Source of the DNA: CAYXVB01 sp964467785
GTDB lineage: Bacteria > Bdellovibrionota > UBA1018
Direction: 5' to 3'
NCBI GenBank assembly: GCA_964467785.1
Contig: CAYXVB010000079.1
Coordinates: forward strand, 1-15,580
DNA: 15,580 nt
In this document: one piece after another, positions 1-7,646 of the stretch
Layout of the letters: every line of letters begins with the position of its first letter
How positions within the stretch are numbered: position 1 is the first letter of the stretch
The notes under the pieces: generated by a model
Told to the model about the DNA's origin: nothing
The model's database searches: none
What the model saw: only the letters and a program-made list of their open reading frames with translations
Made by a program: the position numbers and the translations under genes

Positions 1-1
1 C

Positions 2-73
2 TTTTTCTTCGCGTGGCTTGCGGCCTATCCGGCCGTGATCTTCGCGGCCCAGTCCCTGCAAAACCTCAACTAA
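2..73 (+). CDS. C-terminal fragment of an unrecognised membrane protein (5' end outside window)
   Basis: An open frame enters from the left edge and ends at a TAA at 71-73, giving the last 23 residues of a protein. The tail is strongly hydrophobic and aromatic (FFFAWLAAYPAVIF...), which looks like a final transmembrane helix followed by a short polar end (QSLQNLN). Only 24 bases separate the stop from the ATG of the next gene on the same strand, so the two may be co-transcribed. Too little is present to name the family. The call rests on the open frame, the hydrophobicity and the spacing. Confidence 0.55.
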   Translation, partial: FFFAWLAAYPAVIFAAQSLQNLN

Positions 74-97
74 CCCCTCTCTGAGAAAAACCGAAAC

Positions 98-1171
98 ATG
101 ACCCAGAACGACACTCCCGCCATCTTCCGCATCAGCATCCCCGGTCCCGGCGGTTACGATCGCCTCCGGATCGAACCCATCGCAGTTCCGGTCGCTGGCC
201 CCGGCGAGGTCGTCATCGAGGTCGTTGCGGCGGGCGTGAACTTCGCGGATTGCTTCATCCGCTGGGGACTCTACGATTCGGCAAAAAAATACGTGGGCTG
301 GCCCATCACTCCGGGCTTTGAAGTCTCGGGACGGGTGCACTCGGTCGGCCCGACGAGCCCAACTTCGGGCGCGCAGCTGCGTCCCGGCGACGAGGTCTAC
401 GCCGTCACCCGCTTTGGCGGCTATTCCCGTTACGTCAAGGTCCCCAGTCACCAGGTCTTCCGTAAGCCGATCCATTGGAGTTTTGAGGAGGCGGCGGGAT
501 TTCCGGCCGTTTACGTCACCGCTTACCACGCGCTCTTCCATCACGTCGTGATTCGCAAGGGCGCGCGAATCCTGGTGCACTCGGCGGCAGGCGGAGTCGG
601 GCACGCGTTGCTGCAGCTTTGCAGGCTTTCCGGATTTCATGCCGTCGGCGTGGTGGGGCGGACCGACAAAGTCCCGGTTGCCATCAAATACGGCGCCGAA
701 TCCGTGATCGACAAGAGCCGCGACGACCTCTGGACCTTGGCTAAGGCCCTGTCACCGCAAGGTTACGACGTCATCCTGGACGCCAACGGACCGGAGACCC
801 AGCGCGCGAGCTTCAACCACCTGCGCGAGACAGGCAAGCTCATCGCCTATGGCTTTCACAATCTGGCAACGCAGGGAAAAAGCGGCCGTCTCAACTGGTT
901 CCGCTTAGCGACGGAGTTTTTCCGCATTCCCCGCTTCAGCCCGCTCGAGCTCACCAACACGAACAAAAGCATCATCGGCTTCAATCTTTCGTTCCTCTTC
1001 GAGCGGATCGACCTGCTCGACGAGGCCTTCGCGGCCCTCAATACTTGGATCGCCGAAGGCAAACTCTTGCCTCCACCGGTGACGGTGTTTCCCGCAGCTG
1101 AGGTCGCGCGCGCGCACGAGCTCCTCGAATCCGGGCGCACCACCGGCAAGGTCGTGCTTCGCTTTGAGTAG
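98..1171 (+). CDS. VAT-1-like zinc-independent quinone oxidoreductase (medium-chain dehydrogenase/reductase)
   Basis: This 357-residue protein is a cytoplasmic NADPH-dependent reductase of the MDR superfamily, in the quinone oxidoreductase/VAT-1 branch. The N-terminal GroES-like domain (about residues 10-130) has the PGEVVIEVVAAGVNFAD pattern and a PGFEVSGRV core typical of the branch. The Rossmann domain has the nucleotide loop A-A-G-G-V-G near residues 163-168 and ends in TTGKVVLRF, a characteristic C terminus. The clustered cysteines and GHE motif of zinc alcohol dehydrogenases are absent, so a zinc-free reductase is likely. Length is normal for the family. The ATG at 98 fits the family N terminus, although only a weak GAGAAA precedes it. 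The gene converges on the OPT transporter with 33 bases between stops. The family is certain; the substrate (quinone, enone or other) cannot be read from sequence. Confidence 0.9.
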   Translation: MTQNDTPAIFRISIPGPGGYDRLRIEPIAVPVAGPGEVVIEVVAAGVNFADCFIRWGLYDSAKKYVGWPITPGFEVSGRVHSVGPTSPTSGAQLRPGDEVYAVTRFGGYSRYVKVPSHQVFRKPIHWSFEEAAGFPAVYVTAYHALFHHVVIRKGARILVHSAAGGVGHALLQLCRLSGFHAVGVVGRTDKVPVAIKYGAESVIDKSRDDLWTLAKALSPQGYDVILDANGPETQRASFNHLRETGKLIAYGFHNLATQGKSGRLNWFRLATEFFRIPRFSPLELTNTNKSIIGFNLSFLFERIDLLDEAFAALNTWIAEGKLLPPPVTVFPAAEVARAHELLESGRTTGKVVLRFE

Positions 1172-1175
1172 GTCA

Positions 1176-1198
1176 CGCGGCCGTAACGCTTGGCCGCG
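1176..1198. terminator. GC-rich hairpin between convergent genes
   Basis: CGCGGCC at 1176-1182 pairs perfectly with GGCCGCG at 1192-1198 around a 9-base loop. It lies in the 33-base gap between the stops of the quinone oxidoreductase and the OPT transporter. It could end transcription from both sides. There is no U-run on either strand, so it is not a textbook intrinsic terminator. Confidence 0.4.
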
Positions 1199-1204
1199 CT
1201 CGCC

Positions 1205-3088
1205 TCAATGCCGACTGAACACCACGTTCTCGAGCAGGATCAGGACCAAGCCGATGATCGATCCGCCGGCAATCGCCCCAGCGCAAGCCGTCTCGCGATT
1301 TTCGACGAAGATCTTGAAGCCCCGGGTCTCTGGATTTTTGAGCTTGCGCCCGAAATACCAGAACAGGAACGCGCCCAGGCCCATCGCCAACGCGTCGGTG
1401 AACTTAAGCACGAACGCGAGGCCGACGCCCACGCCCGAGAGCGGAAACTTTCCGTGAGTTCTCTTGTTGAGGTATTCAAAGAGGATCCCCAACGCGGCGC
1501 CGATGGCCACGGCCCAACGGGCCGTTGGGTGCAGTACTGAGAGGCCCTGGGTCAGCGCTTCGGCCACCGCTTTCCAGATCGTGGCGCCCGGCATGGGCAG
1601 CTTTTCACTGGTGAGCAGTGAAAGGTCGTTATTGAAGAGCAGGTAGTAGACCGGCACCGCGACCACCGCGCCCGCGAAAATACCCAGCACGTGGCCAATA
1701 GCCTGCTGGCGCGGCTTAGCGCCGAGCAGATACCCCGGCTTGATGTCCATGAGAAGGTTGGAGGCGTTGAGGCCCACTTCGCCGTTGATCCCCGCCGCCA
1801 TGATATTGGTCGGCACGTTGCCGGGCGAGATCACCGAATACGTGAGCTGAGTGAGCTTGCCGAGCGCGCCCCCGGGAGTGATTGCCGTAAGTCCGGTCGA
1901 ATTGACGGCGATCAGCGTGAAGACGAAGGTCAGAGGGATCGCAAGCAGCCCTTCCCAAAGGCCGATGCCGAAGTGCACGTGCCCGTACCACACCACGAAC
2001 GCGCCCATCACTGGGATGCCGACAGCGAAGATGCCCATGGGCAGCTCGATCCCGGCGAGCACGTCCACTTTTTTGTCGCGTTTTCCGCGCAAAATGCGGG
2101 TAAAAGCCGAGAGGATCACCTCGGGCTTCGAAAAGAAGGAGTAGAGCGACGCGGTAGTCATCATCGCCACGCCGCCCCAGAGCGCCCACATCGTGATCGC
2201 TTTGAAGCTTGCGTGCGGAATGATCCCCTCCCGAATGAGAATGGGCGCAAGGATGAAGTAATTGATGAACGCACCCACCATCATGGAAAAGCCCGTCTTG
2301 ATACCGACCAAGCCGCCGGACGCGACCATCACGATGGACGTGTCCATCCGGATCGTCAAATCCTTGAGCGGCGTACCCAAGATTTTCGGGGTCCAGAATT
2401 TGTAAATGAGATCATCCCAGTACTCGGGCAGGGTCAGCGCCTGCAGACGAAGGCCCGCCATGACCGCCTCCGAGCGCAGAGTCTCAATCAGCGCGGCCAG
2501 TCCCGCAGAGGCGCCCAGGAGCTTGGCTTTGAACACGCCGTCTTCGCCACTGCCCGTGTGCAGGTTGCTCATCACGACTCCGGCGGCATAGCCTTCCGGG
2601 AAGGGAAGTTGCTCGTCGTTGATGAAGCGTTTTTTGAGCGGGAACGCGTAAAGGACACCGAGAAGCGAGAGCAGGATGATCCAGACCATCGTGACCCCTT
2701 GCGGGATCACCTGCCCCGTGACCAGCATATAGGCCGGGATCGAGCTGACCAAGGGAGCCGTCATGTAACCCGCGCTCGTGGCCACCGACTGCATGGCATT
2801 GTTTTCGAGCACAGTCATCTCCGAGCCGATATGGAACTTGGAAAAGAGCTTGAAGAGCGCAAAAGAGAGGATCACCGAGGAGATCCCCACGCCGAGCGTC
2901 CAGCCCGTCTTGATACCCACGTAAAGGTTGGTGAGACTCAGCACTCCGCCCAGGACCATCCCCGTGAGCGCGGATCGCAGATTGAGCTGCGGCATGTCGC
3001 CGCGGTAGACGTTCTCCAGCCACCAACGGTCCTTCTGTTCCAAGGACCATTCGCGGATCTGCTCGGGGGTCAGTTCTTTAATCGCCAT
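1205..3088 (-). CDS. OPT-family oligopeptide/metal-chelate transporter
   Basis: This is an inner-membrane, proton-coupled transporter of the OPT superfamily, whose members move small peptides or metal chelates. Directly visible are the cytoplasmic start (KELTPEQI), the motif R-G-D-M-P-Q-L-N before the first helix, the NLYVGIKTGW segment of helix 1-2, and a long series of hydrophobic helices to the C terminus. From the ATG at 3088 it is 627 residues, normal for prokaryotic OPT proteins. The frame stays open to another ATG at 3178, preceded by AGGGA with good spacing, which would add 30 residues. Those extra codons have a lower third-position GC than the gene and resemble spacer, and using them leaves only 18 bases to the divergent peptidase start. 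The 3088 start is therefore preferred, even though it lacks a Shine-Dalgarno sequence. Substrate is unknown. Confidence 0.9.
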   Translation of the reverse strand: MAIKELTPEQIREWSLEQKDRWWLENVYRGDMPQLNLRSALTGMVLGGVLSLTNLYVGIKTGWTLGVGISSVILSFALFKLFSKFHIGSEMTVLENNAMQSVATSAGYMTAPLVSSIPAYMLVTGQVIPQGVTMVWIILLSLLGVLYAFPLKKRFINDEQLPFPEGYAAGVVMSNLHTGSGEDGVFKAKLLGASAGLAALIETLRSEAVMAGLRLQALTLPEYWDDLIYKFWTPKILGTPLKDLTIRMDTSIVMVASGGLVGIKTGFSMMVGAFINYFILAPILIREGIIPHASFKAITMWALWGGVAMMTTASLYSFFSKPEVILSAFTRILRGKRDKKVDVLAGIELPMGIFAVGIPVMGAFVVWYGHVHFGIGLWEGLLAIPLTFVFTLIAVNSTGLTAITPGGALGKLTQLTYSVISPGNVPTNIMAAGINGEVGLNASNLLMDIKPGYLLGAKPRQQAIGHVLGIFAGAVVAVPVYYLLFNNDLSLLTSEKLPMPGATIWKAVAEALTQGLSVLHPTARWAVAIGAALGILFEYLNKRTHGKFPLSGVGVGLAFVLKFTDALAMGLGAFLFWYFGRKLKNPETRGFKIFVENRETACAGAIAGGSIIGLVLILLENVVFSRH

Positions 3089-3196
3089 AGGAGCTGCAGT
3101 TCTATGGCGCGCCTTCGCTACGGGCAAGGGAATTGTTAAACGAATCGGCGCTGCCAATTGACTCCCGTTCCCTGACATGACAGATCCCTAGGTCCA
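3089..3196. promoter_or_regulatory. Divergent intergenic region between OPT transporter and M1-like peptidase
   Basis: If the transporter starts at 3088, this 108-base stretch must hold both divergent promoters. It contains a locally AT-rich patch near 3129-3146. I could not assign a convincing -35/-10 pair on either strand. If the longer transporter start at 3178 is real, the shared spacer shrinks to 18 bases. Confidence 0.35.
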
Positions 3197-5320
3197 ATGC
3201 ACATTTGTCGACCCTGGGTTCTCCTCGTTGCCTCCCTACTGCTTGTGGCCCCGACCGCCGCCAGGGCCACCCCCCGGATCAACCTCGAGGTAAGCCTCCA
3301 TCCCGAGCGATCGCTCTCGGCCCCCCTCGAGGTCACGGCCACGATCCTGACGGACGCCCCCGTCCAGGAACTTCGCTTTTCGCTCCATCACGACTTGCGC
3401 CTGGAGCAGCCAGACCCCGCAGTCGCAACTTTGGGCGAGCATGGACGGGATGGGCTCGCTATGCATTATTCGCTTCATTTTAGAGCACCGACCCGCGTGG
3501 CCAGGCTCCGCTATGCTGGTACGATTTCCGAGCCCGAAAATTCGGAAGGCCAATCACCGGGCGTCATCTCCGGCACTGGGTCCGACGCCGGCGCCTCGCT
3601 TCTCCCCGAAAGCTTTTGGCATCCGGTGCTCGGCACACCCTTTCATTATGAAGTCCGCCTCGATCTTCCCGCAGGCTGGCAGGGGATTGTCCCCGGTGCG
3701 CCGCTGGACGACTCCCAGCGCGCCTATCGCAGCCTCGCTCCGAGCACGGAGCTACCGCTGGTGGCGGCCCGGTTCGCGGTCCGCGAGACCCGCATGAGCG
3801 ACGGCACGCGCGTCTCGGTCTGGCTCCGCGCCAACGACAACGCTACCGACCGCTCCGGGGGAATTTTAAGCTCCGAACCGCCGCTCAGCGAGGCGGATGA
3901 AGCCCTGGCCGCCCACTTCCTCAAGCTCGTCCCCTCCTACATCGCGCGTTACTCCGCGCTCATCGGAGCGTTTCCCTATCCGTCTTATACGGTCGTCGAA
4001 AATCAGCTCGAGACCGGTTACGCCTTCCCGGCCTTTACTTTGCTCGGTTCCTCGGTGATCCGGCTGCCCTTCATCCAGCGCTCGAGTCTTCCGCACGAAG
4101 TCCTGCACTCCTGGTGGGGTAACTCGGTCGAGGTCGACTATGAGCGCGGCAACTGGTGCGAGGGCCTGACCACCTATCTCGCCGACCGCGCGTTCCAGAT
4201 CGAGGACGGCCAAGGTCCGACTTACCGGCGCAAGACCTTGCAGGGCTTCCAGGACTTCGTCAGCGCGGAACATGATTTCCCGGTTCGCCGGTTCGTCTCC
4301 AAAAACGACCAGGGCTCGCAAGCCGTGGGCTATGGCAAGGTCATGATGATCTTCGGAATGCTCGAAAACCATCTCGGCTCCGAGGTCTTTTTCCGCGCGC
4401 TCTCGCGCTTCTACCGCGACTACCGTTTTCGCATGGCCAGCTTCGCGGACCTGCAAGGCGCGTTTGAACAGGAGGCCGCCCATTCGCTCGAAGCGTTTTT
4501 CGGGCCCTGGCTCGACCAGACGGGCGCACCGAGCGTGACGCTCGACGATGCCACTTTCCGGGACGGTCGACTTCGCTTCACGGTGACGCAAACGGTGCCC
4601 GCCGGCGACCGCCCTTACCTCTTACCGATCCGCGCGCAGCTCCGGATGCGGGACGGTTCCGTTCGAATGCTCCCAGTAACGCTCAGCTCGGAGAGCGCGA
4701 GGCCCGCGAGCTTCGAATTTACATTCGAGCCGGGGGCTGAAGCGCTCCGCTTTGATCTCGATCCGGGCTTCGAAATTTTCCGCCGGCTCTACCCCGAGGA
4801 GATGCCCCTTTCGTTCTCCAAAGTCTTTGCGGAGGAGCGCGAAATCACCATCTCCGTTCCAGCGCCCGAAAGCGCGGCCTATGAAGCGTGGGTGAGCGCG
4901 CTTCGTGTCACCCTGCAACGCACGCCGTCTGGGTCGCCCACTGCGTCCATCCGCTTGATCACGGATACCGATCCGATGCCGACTTCGGGCGCGCTCTGGA
5001 TTCTCGGCGCCCGGAATCGCCACGCGCTGGCTTCGAGCGCCGCCGCCGCCTGGACCCGGCATGGCGTCACCCACACCGAGGGCCGGCTCGACTTCGGGGG
5101 CAAAAGCTGGCTTGGGCAAAATGGCGCCGTATTTCTCACCGAGCGGATCGGCACGCTGCCCTCGCTCTGGGTCTGGACCGAACCCGGACTCCCGGCTCAG
5201 GTCCTGCTCGGCAAAATCCTGCATTACTCGGGCTTCTCAATCGCAGGCTTTACAGACGCCAAGAACACTTTAAGAGCGGAATGGCCGGTCGAGAGTTCGT
5301 CGTTGAGTCGGCCGTTTTAA
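3197..5320 (+). CDS. Secreted M1-like (gluzincin) zinc metallopeptidase
   Basis: This 707-residue protein begins with a signal peptide (about residues 1-24, hydrophobic VLLVASLLLVA, likely cut after AARA), so it should act in the periplasm or outside the cell. The N-terminal beta domain covers about 25-215. The catalytic domain carries the zinc site H300-E301-x-x-H304 in HEVLHSWWGN, with a second glutamate E322 in NWCEGLTTYLADR. Y379 (VGYGK) matches the transition-state tyrosine of M1 enzymes. There are 17 residues between the HExxH motif and E322, against the usual 18. The GxMEN exopeptidase motif is absent; the equivalent segment reads VVENQLETGYAFPAF. A helical segment around 380-440 is followed by about 250 residues of mostly beta-looking sequence. 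Its start faces the OPT transporter, but a peptide-release and uptake link is only inferred. The metallopeptidase call is strong; aminopeptidase specificity is not assured. Confidence 0.85.
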   Translation: MHICRPWVLLVASLLLVAPTAARATPRINLEVSLHPERSLSAPLEVTATILTDAPVQELRFSLHHDLRLEQPDPAVATLGEHGRDGLAMHYSLHFRAPTRVARLRYAGTISEPENSEGQSPGVISGTGSDAGASLLPESFWHPVLGTPFHYEVRLDLPAGWQGIVPGAPLDDSQRAYRSLAPSTELPLVAARFAVRETRMSDGTRVSVWLRANDNATDRSGGILSSEPPLSEADEALAAHFLKLVPSYIARYSALIGAFPYPSYTVVENQLETGYAFPAFTLLGSSVIRLPFIQRSSLPHEVLHSWWGNSVEVDYERGNWCEGLTTYLADRAFQIEDGQGPTYRRKTLQGFQDFVSAEHDFPVRRFVSKNDQGSQAVGYGKVMMIFGMLENHLGSEVFFRALSRFYRDYRFRMASFADLQGAFEQEAAHSLEAFFGPWLDQTGAPSVTLDDATFRDGRLRFTVTQTVPAGDRPYLLPIRAQLRMRDGSVRMLPVTLSSESARPASFEFTFEPGAEALRFDLDPGFEIFRRLYPEEMPLSFSKVFAEEREITISVPAPESAAYEAWVSALRVTLQRTPSGSPTASIRLITDTDPMPTSGALWILGARNRHALASSAAAAWTRHGVTHTEGRLDFGGKSWLGQNGAVFLTERIGTLPSLWVWTEPGLPAQVLLGKILHYSGFSIAGFTDAKNTLRAEWPVESSSLSRPF

Positions 5321-5327
5321 GCGGGAT

Positions 5328-6065
5328 CTACTTGAGCTGCCTGTAATAGGCGACATAGCGCCGCATGACGCGGGCCGGATAATCCTTGGGCCAAACATCA
5401 TTCTCGAGGGCGGACTCGACGTTGCCCGGTCCCATGTTATAGGCGGCAATGTAGAGTCGGCCATGTTGATCGAAAGTCTCCCGAAGGTATGCGAGATAAG
5501 CGGCGCCGATCCGGATGTTCTGGATGGGATCTTTGAGCGTCTTACGCCCTTTCCAGGCGATTTTATTGCGCTCGGCGATCCAGCGGCCGGTTCCCACTCG
5601 GATTTGCATCAGGCCGATCTCGCCCGCGCCCCCGATCACCTCGGGCCGAAATGAGCTCTCGCTCTGGATCACCGCGAGCAGAAATACGGGATCCAAGCCG
5701 TGCTTGCGACTCTCTTCGAGCACGGTCCTGGAAATTTTCGAGGCGCGCGAGCGCCATTTGCCCTTGAGCGCCTGCGCGACCCAGGCGCGCACATGAGACT
5801 CGAGGTTCTCGACTTTCTCGATGCTCCTGACGGCGCTGTGCTTGTAGTGGCTTCCGAGGAGCTCCTTGGCATGGGCGATCCTGCGATCCGCGGTCCGCCC
5901 CGCGCCCCACCCTGGGGTGGCCTCGCTGCGGGCAGAAGTGGCGGAGGCTGGGCTCGGCGATGCCATCAGGACGCATGACGCACCCAAGAAAAAGTAGAGA
6001 CGCACCAGACCCTTGCGCTTGGCGCGTGGGGACATGGCTCGGCTCTCGTGCATCAGGTTCCTCAT
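5328..6065 (-). CDS. Periplasmic lytic transglycosylase (SLT domain)
   Basis: This enzyme cleaves peptidoglycan between MurNAc and GlcNAc to give 1,6-anhydro ends. The 245-residue product has a positively charged N terminus and hydrophobic segment (LVRLYFFLGASCVLMA), probably a signal peptide ending at an ASA site. The SLT fold occupies roughly residues 110-245. It shows the catalytic glutamate E136 in IQSESSFRPEVIGGAGEIGLMQI, the GLMQI motif, and the AAYNMGPGNV motif near 207-216. The frame opens earlier (6113), but the ATG at 6065 has AAGAGG at 6073-6078 with 7-base spacing and gives a sensible signal peptide, so it is preferred. The stop lies 7 bases from the convergent peptidase stop. A spacer of 183 bases separates it from the upstream phosphatase gene, so it probably has its own promoter. 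Confidence 0.9.
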   Translation of the reverse strand: MRNLMHESRAMSPRAKRKGLVRLYFFLGASCVLMASPSPASATSARSEATPGWGAGRTADRRIAHAKELLGSHYKHSAVRSIEKVENLESHVRAWVAQALKGKWRSRASKISRTVLEESRKHGLDPVFLLAVIQSESSFRPEVIGGAGEIGLMQIRVGTGRWIAERNKIAWKGRKTLKDPIQNIRIGAAYLAYLRETFDQHGRLYIAAYNMGPGNVESALENDVWPKDYPARVMRRYVAYYRQLK

Positions 6066-6248
6066 AGACAGACCTCTTGGCCTACCTGAATTGCAAACGC
6101 GAGGCCCGCTCAAGGCATCCTCTTTTCAAGGACTTAACCTAGTGTGTCGCCGCTGACGCTGCACTGAGTCTGGGCAGTGTGTTGCGGCGCTAACACCCCC
6201 CTCCTTCACTCGCTGATGAAGCGAGTAAAGAAGGGGGCGCGGAACCTA
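6066..6248. other. Spacer between lytic transglycosylase and PP2C gene
   Basis: This 183-base stretch has no convincing gene. It holds the phosphatase 3' hairpin (6197-6237). A second small inverted repeat adjoins it: GTGTT at 6179-6183 pairs with AACAC at 6192-6196 on the plus strand. A GC arm pair (CGCCGC near 6148-6153, GCGGCG near 6184-6189) could enclose CACTG/CAGTG. The transglycosylase promoter must lie here if it has one, but I found no clear -35/-10. Confidence 0.4.
6197..6237 (-). terminator. Long hairpin after the PP2C-cNMP gene (minus-strand RNA)
   Basis: Arms 6197-6214 and 6220-6237 enclose a 5-base loop. The inner 7 bp (ACTCGCT/AGCGAGT) and the outer C/G run are perfect. Two positions (6207/6227 and 6203/6231) are C-A mismatches in plus-strand RNA but become U-G wobble pairs in minus-strand RNA, giving an uninterrupted 18-bp stem. 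It begins 12 bases past the phosphatase stop. No strong U-run follows (GTGTTAGC), so it may be a terminator, an RNA-stabilising 3' end, or both. Confidence 0.6.
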
Positions 6249-7520
6249 TTAGAAACCCGAGCGCGGTTGAGGCGCGGCCTGTGTCCGGGTGACGCCCTTT
6301 TCTTCCAGCTTCCTGTTCTGATCCGTGATGACCCGCAAAAGGAACTCGACGAAGAGATCCTTGTTCTGCGACTGAAACTTCGGAAATTTGTCTTTGTGGA
6401 TCCGGATCGTGGTGACCTGTCCCTTGGCCTTGATGGTCGCCATGCGACGCGCCCCACCCCGCGATAGACTGTTCTCGCCAAAGCATCGAGGACCGCTCAA
6501 TTCCTCGAGGAATTTGCCTTGCCGCGAAAAGACCTCGACCACCCCGGCCAGGATCAAGTAGAGCGAATCCGCTTCGTCATCGGCTTTCAAGACGGTTTCG
6601 CCATCGCTGAAGAATCGCACTTCGCCGAGACCGAGAATGTAATCGCGGGCCGCCTTGGGTAGCCCTTCAAAAAAGGAAATCTGGTTGAGTGCCGCGTGCT
6701 TTTCGATGGGCCGGAGCTCGCGTGGGACCTCGAGAGGCCCCGTCCGATCGTCGACGATGGCCTTGATGTCGGAGACTTCCAAAAGGATGAAGCCGAGGTC
6801 GTCTTTGTTCTCGGGAGTGCAGAGGTTCGTGATTTCGCGCGCCAGCGCGGCGGTCGGCGTTTTCTTTCGAAGCCAACGCCCGATCTCCGCGTGCGGAATG
6901 GTCTTGAGCATTCCGTCGGACGTGATCAAGATGCGATCACCCGTGACGATCTCCGCCTGACTCATGACGGGCGTAACCGCGGCGGCGCCGATGCATTGGG
7001 TGAGCGTATGGAAGATCTCTCCTTTTTGAGGCGAGTTGTAATACTGCTCGGGAGTCATCGACTTCTCGTGCTCGACGAACGTGTCCCACGCCATGGTTTG
7101 GTCACGGCTGAGCACTTCCACGCCGTCCAGCGACGAAAGGTAAATCCTCGAATCCCCGAGATGTCCTGTGACGACGTAGCCCCCCACGATCCAGACCACG
7201 CTGAGCGTCGCCTCGCGGCTTTTTCGATCACTGAGCGTGAGACGCGCCACCTCTTGATTCACCTCGATGATGGCCTGCCGCAAGATATCCATCGCGTCAG
7301 TCAGCCCAAGTCGATCCATCGGAAGGTGCTTATCGCGGATCAGCTCAATCAGGCGGGCGCACGACATCCGGGAAGCTTCGATCGGTAAGTCGCAGTGACT
7401 CACGCCATCACTCACAACATACAGACCGAGCTTTTCGTCTACGGCGACACAGTCCTGCGACGGACGCCCGGCCTTTCCTTTGTTGACCTGTGCCTGGATC
7501 AGCTGTGCCTGGATGCGCAT
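6249..7520 (-). CDS. PP2C-type Ser/Thr phosphatase fused to a cyclic-nucleotide-binding domain
   Basis: This 423-residue cytoplasmic protein probably removes phosphate from Ser/Thr in response to a nucleotide ligand. The PPM/PP2C domain (about 1-255) keeps the acidic metal ligands: D23 (GRPSQD), D38 (VVSDGVSH), the GHLGDSRIYL motif, SDGM near 201-204, and D240-D241 (KDDLGF). The usual DGMGG is DGVSH. A linker of about 25 residues leads to a cNMP-binding domain (about 280-405). That domain has the LNQISFFEGLP entry, the beta-barrel segment GETVLKADDEADSLYLILAGVVEVF, and a phosphate cassette FGENSLSRGGARRMATIKA with the FGE glutamate and an arginine. This cassette is one residue longer than in PKA. 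The frame extends to a GTG at 7550; the ATG at 7520 places the PP2C fold at the usual distance from the N terminus and is preferred. Neither start has a good Shine-Dalgarno sequence. Ligand and phosphoprotein target are unknown. Confidence 0.88.
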   Translation of the reverse strand: MRIQAQLIQAQVNKGKAGRPSQDCVAVDEKLGLYVVSDGVSHCDLPIEASRMSCARLIELIRDKHLPMDRLGLTDAMDILRQAIIEVNQEVARLTLSDRKSREATLSVVWIVGGYVVTGHLGDSRIYLSSLDGVEVLSRDQTMAWDTFVEHEKSMTPEQYYNSPQKGEIFHTLTQCIGAAAVTPVMSQAEIVTGDRILITSDGMLKTIPHAEIGRWLRKKTPTAALAREITNLCTPENKDDLGFILLEVSDIKAIVDDRTGPLEVPRELRPIEKHAALNQISFFEGLPKAARDYILGLGEVRFFSDGETVLKADDEADSLYLILAGVVEVFSRQGKFLEELSGPRCFGENSLSRGGARRMATIKAKGQVTTIRIHKDKFPKFQSQNKDLFVEFLLRVITDQNRKLEEKGVTRTQAAPQPRSGF

Positions 7521-7646
7521 GATTCTGATTCTAACATCGGATCCTGCCACAAACGAAGCGTTCGTCCGGAAGTTTCCTCTATTTTTTAACCGCGTCGAAA
7601 ATCCCGAGCCGCTGTCAGACCATTGACGACCCTCGGCACGCAGCGA
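7521..7646. promoter_or_regulatory. Leader region upstream of PP2C-cNMP gene with small dyad
   Basis: This 126-base stretch lies between the Msr stop and the phosphatase ATG on the minus strand. It contains a short perfect dyad ACGAA-GCG-TTCGT at 7553-7565 and an A/T run near 7578-7589. No intrinsic terminator for the msr gene and no clear sigma-70 promoter could be assigned. Confidence 0.3.

Noticed and set aside
1691..3139. A 482-codon open frame on the plus strand opposite the OPT transporter
   Set aside because: It mirrors the transporter codons, is full of His, Arg, Asp and Glu in a low-complexity pattern, has no recognisable domain, and the minus-strand protein is an obvious OPT member. 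It is a GC-rich antisense shadow.
6066..6113. A longer N terminus of the lytic transglycosylase from 6113
   Set aside because: The ATG at 6065 has AAGAGG at ideal spacing and gives a normal signal peptide; the extra 16 residues add only Arg/Gly/Pro-rich sequence.
6178..6486. Short open frames on both strands over the phosphatase 3' end
   Set aside because: They overlap the cNMP-domain codons or the 3' hairpin, and have no ribosome-binding site or recognisable content.
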